NCBI GenBank assembly: GCA_907165065.1
Contig: OU015540.1
Span: 3,952,001 to 4,016,000 of the forward strand
Direction of reading: 5' to 3'
Length of the DNA stretch: 64,000 nt
DNA from: Caprimulgus europaeus
Lineage: Eukaryota; Chordata; Aves; Caprimulgiformes; Caprimulgidae
The notes beneath the pieces are model-generated. The model searched no databases. It was not told the DNA's origin and saw only the letters and a program-made list of their open reading frames with translations. The position numbers and the translations under genes were made by a program. Positions 1 to 10,852 of the stretch are shown here, one piece after another. Numbering within the stretch: position 1 is the stretch's first letter; each line of letters begins with the position of its first letter.

Positions 1-3000
1 AAACAGTTCTAAGGTGATGTATGTAGGGGACTCAGAAGTGTTCACACTCAGTTGTTGACAGCAGGATGCTGGAGTCAGTGTGTAGTCTCAGTCAGGTGAG
101 GTAGGTCTTGATGCCCCACAGTTTTTTGGCAAGCAAGAAGAGTCATAGCAGTTTGCTGACATAAGAAAAAGGAGGACAGAATTGAATTTGTTTAAAATAT
201 GCTACTGTGTATATTTACATGCACTAAAAGAAATAAATACTGCTGGAAATATACAAATAAAAATATATCAATACACAAATAAGCAGGAAGTTAATTGAAA
301 GGGTGTTTTTTGCCTCCTGCCTTTCCTCTCCTCTGTCCTGCAGCAACAGAGACCAAAGGCAGTGACAGTAGAAGTGCACAGATCAAAACCAAAATCTTGT
401 GCCTCAAATGTATGTATTGTGGTTGAGTTCCAGGAGACTCACTGCATCACCATGTGAGTTTGGGTTTCTGGACAGGGGTAAGGCTCACTACCAGATTAGA
501 GATCTCCAGCTCTTGGTTGTTGGAGTGGATGCACAGGAGGTAACAGAGCTACCCAGCTGCAGTCTTGTTCTGCTGCATGGAGCCATGTGGAAATAGCAGG
601 ACAGCCTTATTGCTTTGCTGTGTGCTGGGGTGTAGAACTTGGAAGTCCCAGTAAGATCTAGTTAGGTGGCATATGGTAAAGCAGGAGTGGAAATCTTTTC
701 CTTGATGAAACCCAAATCTACCTTATGCTTTCCAGTGCCAGGAAATGCACTAAGTAAATTCAAGGACAATGAAAAAATAATAGTAGTAATCCTGTGGCTG
801 TTGTCCTTAAAAGGAAGATCAGGGCAGCATCTGGCCCATTTTAACTTCTATCCATAAGTTGAAATTTAAGGATAGAATTAAGCTGGAGGACTGATGAATA
901 TTGTGTAATTATTATAAAAGTTGGGAAATGCAGATTTTAGGTTCATGCAAAGAACAGAATGCTCCCTTTTGCGTGGCTGTTACAATAGCTGCTTTAATTA
1001 TGTTATGACAAAAACATATGTGCAAAATTAATGATATATACTGCTAATATTAGACAGCTCCAACAGTCTCTCACCATTTTCCTTTCCAGTCTTAAATTGG
1101 ATAAATGATCAGTTAGTAGCACTTTTGCCTGACTAAGGAATAGTAAAGAGCAAGTGAGATTTATCACATAGCTTAAGGTGCACTTCATTTGCATTATATT
1201 AACTGTACTGTCTGATTAAAAGTCAGTTTGGGGAGCATCTGTAAGAGAGAACATTATATGCATGAGGAATTTGGGTTGCTGTAGAAACTCTGCAGCTATA
1301 TCTACACCAAAGGCATGCTGAGTCATAAGTGCCATCAATTTATTTAGCTCAATTTGGTAGGAGTAAACAGTACATTGTTATATCCAATTCAGTACTCCTT
1401 TTCCCCCAGGTCACTAGAGCCATGCAGCAACTCTGATGCCTTCTTATTGTTCTCAGACCCTGGAGGGATTATGCTGGGATTCAGACTTTGGTATCTAAAA
1501 TGAGAAAGACAGGTATAATGATCTAAGAGCTACAGTTAGCAGCAGTGCAGAAAGGCTAATCACTGCTAAAGATCTTTTTCTGGTTTAGCTTCCTAGCCCC
1601 ACAGGCAAGGCAGTGAAATCCTGGTGGAAAAGAAGCTTGTGGACATTTCTACTTGTCTGTGCAAAGTGGAAGTTCTTGGGGAGGGATGCAGAAGCGTTAC
1701 AAGTAGTCACTCGTGCCCACTCCCTCTGATTTCTCATGGATAAGGTCACTGCCTGCCTCCCTCAGCTGAAAGTGGAAGATGTGCATTCAGTAATAGCACT
1801 GGAATTCAAACCACATGAGTAACTGCCTATTCATAGCAGGTTTGTTTGCTGTTCACTGCTTTCCATGACTTGCCCTTCCATTTTATTATAGATCACAGGT
1901 GAAAGCTTACGTTGCTCTTCCCCTCTGCAACTCACTGTTTCCTTGGCTGATCCTGCAAAGAAAAAAGGCTTGCAGGAGGCAATGCAGCCTAATAAATAAT
2001 GGTGCCAATTTGTCTAGTTCCAGGTCCTGTATTTCCTAATTCTTCATGCTTCTCTCACAAAATGAGAGGTTTATTAGACATCCTGTCTCTCACCCTGGCA
2101 CTTGGAAGTGTCTCTCAGACTAACATTCCCTTGAAGGGATACAAGGTAGTCTGTGAAGTGATGACCCAACTTCTTTCACTCCTGAATAAAGATCTGCTGC
2201 TCAGCCAGCCACAGCTTGTGCTGAAGGCACTGTGTGGCTTTGCCTGAGGATTGCTCTGCAGTGCTGCAGACACCTACCAGACTGTTTGAATTCATTTGGA
2301 ACAATGCAGTGGATAAAATGCAGGGATGTGCTGTGCAAAGTTGTCACCAACTAGTTCAGCAGCTCCTGGAATGAGACAAAGGAGAATAGATTGAAAAAAC
2401 TAACTAGAGTTACCAAGGCTGGGGAGAGAAAACCCTCTGTGTTATAAAGTCATTTGCATTTCACAGCTGGGAAAAACAAACAAAACAAAACAAACCCCAC
2501 ACACCAGGGTAGGAAGTGAGCCTGGTCCTATGTGGCCCAGGGGAACAAGTTTGCATGCATGGAAGTGACTTTGGGCATGGTGTGAACCTGGAACAGTTTC
2601 AGGTAAATGTTGTTTCATTGTTCATTAACACTGGTTTATAGTGGTATATAGCTACTCCTTTAGGGATTCCTGTCATATGAAGAGTTAATGATGAAAAGCC
2701 CTGCCCTCCACTAGCAAACCTAGAGAAATAGCTGCATGAACTGGTGACAGCAATTGGCTTTTATTTGCTGGGTGGACCAGCCCCTCAAGACAGAAGCATG
2801 CTCCAGAGGACAGGCAGCAGATGGTAACCTTGTGTGAAAACTCCTGCTATGGCTGTCAGCGATCAGGAGTGGGTGAAATGGCAGCACAGTCCATCATAAA
2901 AGGAAACAAGGATGTCTGGAAGGACTGGCTTGAGCTTGCTGTCTGTAACCATACCAGCTGGCATTCTGCTTTGGATACCACAGAAACAGTAACGCAGGAC

Positions 3001-4800
3001 TTCCCCCATAATGTGTTTCTCCTCTTTGTTTGTGGCTTTCAAGTCAAAATACTAACAGGCTTCTTGAGACCTTTCTTGTCCTGTGTCTAGCACTCATGAC
3101 AGCAAATGTAAGTACTGTGACATCAGCCTCTGAAAGACACACCACATCCTCCAGGTGCTGTCCAGCATCTCAAGAGACTGAGATGTACCTCTCTGCTCTG
3201 CCATATCCTTCCCATGTGACACCACAAGTCTCTTAGAGGGCTTTCAGTTGCCTAAGTGCATTCACATGTCACCAGCCACTGCCCTGGAAGAGCACAGGTC
3301 TCTTCTAAGCCCTGTTTGGTATCTTTTTGCCCCTTGTGGATGTCCCAGATATCCAAGGGCATTTTAAATGATGCCAATGACACTAGATGCCAAAGTTTCT
3401 GTAGCTGGACACCACCCTTCTCTCTTTTAATTCTGCATTGGTAAAATCAGGGTAACAGCATTAGCCAGCCTTGGGCAGGGTTGGAGATAAACTAGGGAGA
3501 CTGAGCTGCTGCTGGGATACAAAGGCACGGATGGCAGTTTAAATCCAAAGCCATGGATGATTACTTACTGTGTAGAAGTTGGAGGCAGTCACAACAGACA
3601 ACCCTTTTTCCTGCTTCTTGCTGCCACCAGCTAAAATCAATATTGTTGCACAGAATAGGAGAGGTGCTCTTGAAAGAGAGTCACACTGGAGTAGTGTACT
3701 GTAGCCTCCAACCTAAATCTGTCTTAACTGACTTAAGTTAGCTGTTCAGTGCTGTCTGGAGAAACTTCTAACCAAGTAGGAATATGCATCATTTTACCTG
3801 CATTCTGCTTTGGTTTAGAGATAGTTCTTTCATTGTTTACTGCTTTAAAGAAATCCTTAAACCAGAAGTGAACACTGTCCTTGGAAAAGAAGATGAGAGA
3901 AGCTGCAGTCACAATACGCTGGCATACACAATTTTTTGCACTCTAAGTCAGTCTCCTCTCTTATGCTGGTGCTGCTTTGCCAGGTTAGCATGGGCTGAGA
4001 TGGAGTTGCACGTGCAGGAAGTAGAAATAAGATCTGATCCTATTTGATAGCTCAAAATCTGAAAAAGCAGTTTCCTAAATTGTTTCCCGTTCACCTTTCA
4101 ACTGCAGAGTCCTGGGCTGGGCTGATGACAGTCCTGGTAGGCAGCAAGTTTTATGGTTGACAGAAACCTGACATTTGTCTGGGCAGCAGAAGGCCACTGA
4201 CTGCCAGGAGGGGATTTTGTAGCTCGTCATTAAGCCGAGGCTGCACTCACACTTCCATCTGTGAGCGTGTTTCTGCAGCCCTGCCTGGTATTGCCTTCAC
4301 TGAGCAGAGCGAACGCAGCGTGTACCGCCGGCCTCTCTACTGCTGGAGGGGCAGAATCTTCCAGGGCAGCTAGGTTGTCTCTTAGCACAGAAGGGAATGC
4401 AGAGGCAGACACAGGCTGTTACCTGGATGAAGAACATGTTACAACAACAGGCTTAGTCCTTTCCACAGAGGAATGATGGGGAAGCACTGGGCACCAGAAC
4501 CAGTGACATTTGCTTGCTGACACATTGAGCTGACAGTATTGATTGTACTGCAGAGTGTTCACCCTCCCTGCAGCCTCCTCCTCTTGTGAAGAGGACCCAG
4601 AGCAGGGGGGTGCTGGATTTCTGGAGCAAGCTCACCACTGCCTCATTCAGGGGATCTTTGCTCTTCTCTAGCCACCCTGTGATGTTGTGTCACACCTGGA
4701 AAGGAGCAGGGGAGAAAAGGCATGGCCAGTTCAGATGCTGTGAGAGAATAGCCCAGTCAAAGTGTGTGAGAAAGGAGATTTCTGATTGTTAACCTGCATA
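1..4800. other. Intergenic DNA, no gene recognised
   Basis: I see no open frame longer than about 90 codons here and no protein family I recognise. In the minus orientation this stretch lies beyond the decayed MYH16 motor exons at 10.85-13.94 kb, so remaining MYH16 exons would be expected here or to the left. A scan by eye for conserved motor motifs (switch II, relay helix, SH1 helix) and for charged rod exons found none. Short decayed pieces could have been missed. Confidence 0.5.
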
Positions 4801-4807
4801 GAGAGCA

Positions 4808-4883
4808 GGGGAAATCCTCTGTGGGAAATCCTCTGTGGGGAAATCCTCTGTGGGGAAATCCTCTGTGGGAAATCCTCTGTGAG
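4808..4883. repeat. Short minisatellite, 15-17 bp unit, five copies
   Basis: The unit GGGGAAATCCTCTGTG (length varies by one or two G) is repeated head to tail five times. The short plus-strand open frame across it (repeating NPLWG) is a by-product of the repeat. No function is evident. Confidence 0.9.
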
Positions 4884-7110
4884 TATAGGGAAAGGAAGCG
4901 AGTTAATGCTGGCACAGGAATAGCATTAAGGCACTCCCTGGAGTCTCAGGACTCGGGGGGCCCTTACCACAAAAAGCCCATTTGCCCTGAACAAAGGATT
5001 CCACAGGATTGCCAAAGGAGAGGATGTTGCAGACATATTATATTTTTATCTTTTAGGCTCATCCTTTGATACACTGACAGAGGGGACAATGTGACTTATA
5101 GACTGATATAACCAAGCACAATCAGAACATATTTTGGCACAGTCAAATGCCACTTTCAAAAACCTGTTGGGTAGCAAAGAAAGGAAATAGTTACTGAGTG
5201 TAAAAAAGATAGAGCAAAGGGCTTGTGATTCATGCTCTGATCATGTTCCATCAGTATGTCTGTGCAGTGGAGTATATGAATAACTGGTGGAGTTTGATAA
5301 TGTGCTTAAATACTGTTCCTGCTGCTAAGCATTAGCATGGCTGCTTGACAGCACAGCAGAGAGGCAAGTCACATACACCAGGACAGGCTGGATGAGCTGC
5401 AGTGAACTGCAGGACTCTGGCTCTTCCAGCAATGTGTAGGAATAGAAGCAAAAATTAATTTAATCCTAGAAACAAGCCTGGGCTTGAGTTTTTGGAGTTC
5501 TGTTCCTTTTCAGAGTATCTGTAAGGATTATTTTCTTAATCAAGGCCAGTGGCAACATGTTGGAAGAGTCATGAAACAGCCTTGCTGTTCTTTATACGTT
5601 GAAACGCTCAACTGTTGCGTCACTGATCAGATGTTTGCACAATCAGTGTTTTCCAGTAATTGTTACTGGGAAGGATTTCTGAGATGCACATTTCTTTGTG
5701 GCAGAGCTGATCTCTGGCTGCAGTACTTCTTGAAGGCAACAGAGACACATTCATCTGCACCAGCAAAGTACTTTTCCCAGTGTTGCTGTATGTGAAAACC
5801 TGCACAAGTTTGATGGGATCTGTCCAGGCAGCGGGCTTGGCCTCATGTCTGACCTCACTGAGTGCGTGTTCCAGCTTACCCAGGGTTAGAGATGAGCATG
5901 GCAGAAACAGAACTGGTTTGCACTTACTGTGCCAGCACCGTGGTTGTTAGAGATGGCAGCCTTTGCTAGCCATCAGTGGCCTTGGGGAACATGCACATGC
6001 TGGCCAAATCCCTAGTTCTGGCACTGTAGTGCTGAGAGGGCCTTTCTGCTCCAGCTTGTTCCCTGTTTTTACCCTGGGTCTGGTGATGCCCCTCTGCAGC
6101 TTTCCATGAGCTGAGCAACTTTGTCAGCCACTATTGGAAGGAAGATTAACATGTTAATCTGAGTAATGGGAAGAAAATTGCTCATTGTCCCCATCCCCTT
6201 GCTGAATACTCTAAAAAATGGTTCCAATCTCTGTTTTCAGGGGCCTGCAAACTCTCCAGCCTTACTGGGAACTCACTGGAGGACAGAAGAGAAGCAGATC
6301 TCAGCTCGGTCCCCTCATGCACAGACCATTCAGCAGAGCTTGCTGGACAGAGCAGGGGAAATAATACACACCTCAAACAAGGTGTTAGAGCAACTGCTCT
6401 GTGTCTGGGCTCCCATATGCTCTGGGAGGTATGTGACTGTTTGCTCCACCATGGCTCCAAGAACACCTGCAAAGCAGGGCTGTTCCACAAAGAAGGATCA
6501 AAGCCTTAGCTGACAGCTCAGCCATCTGGCTAAGCCTCCTGCCCCGTGGCAGCTGTGAATGCCAGCTCTGACTCTCAATAGCACATCTGTTCATTAAAAA
6601 AAAAATCAGTGTGTTGTTTAAGGTCATTTTATATTCCCTGGAAACAAGAGTCTGGTTTTAGCAGCTTTTTCAATCTTAACAAACTGGCTGAGCTCTTAGC
6701 ATGCTGGTTTTCTCCTGGTTTGCTGTCACCAAGCACGAAATTTCAACCTACCTCTGTGTTGTCCACCTCTGCCTGCTCCTCTCTTGGCTTCTGCTTGAAC
6801 ATCATAGTGCCCAAGTGCATGATACCCCTGGTCAGCTTGTAAACACAGATCCTCTCTTCTGGACTGGAGCCCAGGACATCAAAAGCCACCTGGCAGAAGG
6901 GACACAGACCCACACCAGGGAATTCTTAATCTGCTCCATAAACTGGACACCAGCCCATAGTGCTAAACATCTAAAATAATTTTCCAACCCATTGAAATTT
7001 GACCAGCCAGGTCTCCTCAGACTAGCATGGGACAGAGAAGCCTCATGTTGCTGTAAACCAGCACTCTGCTTTTCTTTCATATACTGCTTTATGCTAGCTA
7101 AGATCCGTGT
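4884..7110. other. Intergenic DNA, no gene recognised
   Basis: Only short, low-quality open frames on both strands. The longest, about 115 codons at 6166-6513 plus, has no recognisable domain and overlaps open frames on the opposite strand, as expected by chance in GC-moderate DNA. Confidence 0.5.
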
Positions 7111-7114
7111 GCTT

Positions 7115-7535
7115 TCACAGAGTCACAGAGTGTCAGGGGTTGGAAGGGACCCCGATAGACCATCCAGTCCAGTCCCCTGCTGGAGCAGGAACACCCAGAT
7201 GAGTTCACACAGGAAGGTGTCCAGGCGGGTCTTGAATGTCTCCAGAGAAGGAGACTCCACACCCTCCCTGGGCAGCCTGTCCCAGGGCTCTGTTACCCTC
7301 AGAGTAAAGAAGTTCTTTCTCAAATTTAAGCGGAACCTCCTATGTTCCAGCTTACACCCATTGCCCCTTGTCCTATCATTGGGCATCACTGTGAAGAGCC
7401 TGGCCCCATCCTCCTCACACTCAGCCTTCAAATATTTATAAACATTAATGAGGTCCCCCCTCAGCCTCCTCTTCTCCAAGCTCAAGAGCCCCAGCTCCCT
7501 CAGCCTTTCCTCATCAGGGAGATGCTCCACTTAGC
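7115..7535 (-). mobile_element. CR1 LINE, 5'-truncated 3' end
   Basis: Read on the minus strand, this encodes the last part of the CR1 ORF2 protein: '[19 protein letters not shown]', 'FFTLRV', '[18 protein letters not shown]' and 'RLDTF', followed by the CR1 3' tail. On the plus strand the tail reads TTGGAAGGGACC near 7140. The direct repeats 'cacagagtcacagagt' at 7116-7131 correspond to the CR1 3' octamer repeat. The open frame of about 135 codons (7123-7530) is unusually well kept for CR1, suggesting a fairly young copy. Everything upstream in ORF2 is missing, the usual 5' truncation. Confidence 0.93.
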
Positions 7536-7539
7536 AGTT

Positions 7540-10500
7540 GTTCTGTGTCTCTGATACCATGAGTAAAATGCAACGTATCATCTGGGATGGTCTCATCAGC
7601 TCATTCCACTCTTCACCATGCTTTTTAAAATCAGCAGGACGTGAGCAGCAACATCCCCTTGTAGCAATTATCCCACATCTCGGCTCACACAGCGGTGGAG
7701 GAAGCGCAGCTCTGCTGGGAACGCTGTGCTTTGCTCTCACAGCATGCCCAGAGAAGGGAGCGCGCCTGACTCCCTGCATGCCGGAGAACCTTGCAGACAG
7801 CGTGTTACTCCTGAGCCCTGATTTGGGACTGCTTGTCTTAGTGGCTATGAAAATCATATCTGCTTTGTACAAAAGGCTTGTTTGCAATGTTCCAATCCTG
7901 GAAGCTGTAAAATACCAACAGCTGCTAGCAGGGGCACTCTAAGTTCAGCAACTGGAGACTGTTTGATCTCTCTGTAGCTCAAGTCCTGCTTATAATAATA
8001 GTCTCAGGAGCCAGCAGATATTCCCAATAAGCTCTTTTCAGTAACAGATACTCTTCAAAATGATATTAAAAAGGAAAATGTGTGTCAAAAACAGACAAAA
8101 GGTCAAGTCTTCTTCTTACAAAAGCTGCTCCTTGAGATTACATATGTATGCGAGATGAGCAGGCTTTAACCCATGGTCTCTGCTGCAGCTTTCAGATCTG
8201 TCAGTTTTCAGGCTTCAAACAAACCCTGTAACCAGCTCGTTTGAAGCCCTGCAAACCCCTGGCCATTGCATGTTAACCAGAAGCTCCTACGTCAAGCTCA
8301 TTTGCTCTGGAGCAAATCTTTTCCATTCAGGCTTCAGCTCATAGACAATTGAACAAATCTTCAGGCTATCCCTTAGCTGCTCTTCCAGTAGCTTATTTAT
8401 CCTCAGGTTGAAGAAACTGGATTTTATTTGTAGGAGAATCTTAGGCCAGGGTGGCAGCATGCTGTTTGCTGTATTTTCAGTTTCACTGATGTTTCTCCAG
8501 GCTTACATTAGTGATGGGGACGTGGTTCTTCCCCATCATCCACGTTGTCTTGATGCACCCAGTGGTAATGATTAGGATTGGGCACAAGAAGCAGTTTCTG
8601 CAGCAAGAGACAGACCAAGAGGTGATTATGCTAATTGCCAGCAGTACAATCAAGGCATAATATGAGCACTTTGACTGGAGACCAAGTGTTCTTCTAGGTT
8701 TCAATTCCTGAGCATGTTTTGGGTGTATCACTTAAGAAAAAAGCCTTTTGTGCAATGAGTTTCTTAGGCCACCTGGGAGATTTTGACATAGCAGCTGCGT
8801 CAAAGTCAGTGGGATTGAACACCCAAACCTTTTTTGATGATATTGAAAAACTTGTCCTGGCTGTCTTTCCTGTCCTGAGGAGACATAAGCAATTGACATG
8901 AAGCAGCTCAACACTTCAGTTTGAAAATGATCAGTTTTACCGTAGTGGCAGCCCTGCCAGATCAAGCGGGACCTCACCATGCACTGACCAAGATAAGGGA
9001 AGACAGCTTTCTTTTCTCACTCTGGCCTGCCTAGGGAAAAGTCACTTGCAATCCTCTTCTTCCTGGATAATTAGTAACAAACCCCATGCAGAGAACCTCT
9101 TTCAATCTCTAGCCAAGTGCACTTCTGGTGAGTAGGTTTCTTATTCTGGAAAGAGAAGAGGATCAAGCAGGGATGTGTGCATTAAAGGGAGTGAATAATG
9201 CACACAAAGTGCTGAACAATAAGTTCAAGTCTCTTCTTGGAGAGAATCTGATGGAAGTGAAGATAATCTCTCTTAGCTGCTTCCTGGGAAGTGACACATG
9301 ATTTTTCCAGACCTGGAACACAGAGGGAAACACATCCAGGTGTAGGCAGCAGCCAGAGACTGGAGAATCGTGCCCTGTGGACATCAGTGAGGATTTTGCT
9401 TTTGAGATCAGTGGAACCAGCATTTTACCAACGTCCTTTGGAAGTCTCGTGAGTGCAGCAGGAACTGTAGTGTCCTTCAGTGATGCTCTCAGAGCATGCT
9501 TTTAAGCTTCACAACATTGCCACTGGCACAAGTTTTAGGACAACTATTTTGGAAGCTAGTGAAATGGAAGCAAAAGGTGCCATCACCTGTCCAGTTAGGT
9601 CAGTGCTGGGTTGAGGAACAAATCCCCAGACTACTTTATCCTACTTCTGAGCATCCTCTGAACTGCCAGTGCATGGTTTGTAAGATTGACCTGTGAAACG
9701 TGTCCTTATACTGCCCTTTCTTTCTGAGAAGAGCTCTGGAAAAGATGTTTTGTACCTTATAATCACTCTGTTCATACCTTCTGACAGGTGCTAACCTGCT
9801 TAGTTTGGCTTCTGGTCTCCACAGAAAACATCCTCCTCTAGACCTCACTGTATCACTTCATTCAGCTGTGCCAAATCACCAGACCTCGCTGACAGTCCTG
9901 GCTGGGCGTTTTTCATCCTTGCTTCTCAGCTGAAGTCTTCTGTCCATATAGCTCTGCTGGTGAACAGCTTCATAGGAGTTCTTCAGACAAATTTGGCTTG
10001 ACTCAAACCACCTTTATGGTCAATTGTAGTGAATCCAGGTGACTCCAGGGTGCACTCATACAATCCCTTCTGCCAGCAGAGCTCCAGCCAGGGTGCAGAA
10101 GGGCCTTGAGCCAGTGCTGCTGCTTGCACAGTGAAGGTCTGTCCATGCTTTTGCTCTCCAGGCCAGGTTGGGAGAAGCTGCAACCTGCCAGTAAACAAGC
10201 TGAAACTTGCCTTGGCCCACTGTCCAGAGAGGCAAATCCAACATATGGTCTCTGGGTGTGATGCAAATCTGGGATGAGTTGGAAGTAGGAGGGATGCAGA
10301 CAATCCCACATTAAAGAGTAACCAGTCCATATGTTTCCTCTCTTCTTTTTCTGTATGCTGAAGGGCTTTAGTCAGGAAACATGGTGGGGTCTTTTTACCT
10401 TGAGAGCTGGGATTTGTGGGTCTCAATTTAGTCTTGGATGCACGTGTGCAAACAAAGAACAATGCACCTTCCCTGGACAGCTATTTTTGGGGTCTTGGTT

Positions 10501-10850
10501 GCAAGACAATTATAGTGTTGTACTGATGAATGTGAGTAATGGTTGCAATAGAATTGTAGAATTGAAAGTGTACAGCTTTTGGGGGAGGCATTGTGTCTTT
10601 TATGTGTTCACACAGAGTCTCATAGGCAACTAAAGAAAGAAGAAATAAATTTGGCATCATCTAGAGCATGTAAACTCACTGTGGAAGTAGGGGCAAATTT
10701 TGGTTTCATTTCCAGCAATGCAGATCCCTCAAGTTAACAGAATTCATTTTAGATTTGCACAATGTAATTGGAACAGGGTCCATTCAACACAAGGAGAAAA
10801 AAAACAACCAAACCAAAGGAAAATTAATATAAAGAATTCTGTGCTTACTT
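7540..10850. other. Intergenic DNA, no gene recognised
   Basis: No supported gene. An 82-codon minus-strand frame at 8483-8731 has one hydrophobic stretch, and a 159-codon minus-strand frame at 9983-10462 has no recognisable family. Both lack convincing splice or start context. If the MYH16 remnant continues past its exon at 10853, the following motor exons should fall here on the minus strand; I could not find them. Confidence 0.5.
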
Positions 10851-10852
10851 AC

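Noticed and set aside
8325-8420. Minus-strand coil-like text (LRINKLLEEQLRDSLKICSI) that might be a myosin rod exon
   Set aside because: It lacks the heptad and charge pattern of the myosin rod and has no splice sites at plausible positions.
8483-8731. 82-codon minus-strand frame with a hydrophobic stretch (YYALIVLLAISIITSW)
   Set aside because: A single hydrophobic run with no family match, neighbour exon or promoter; could be chance.
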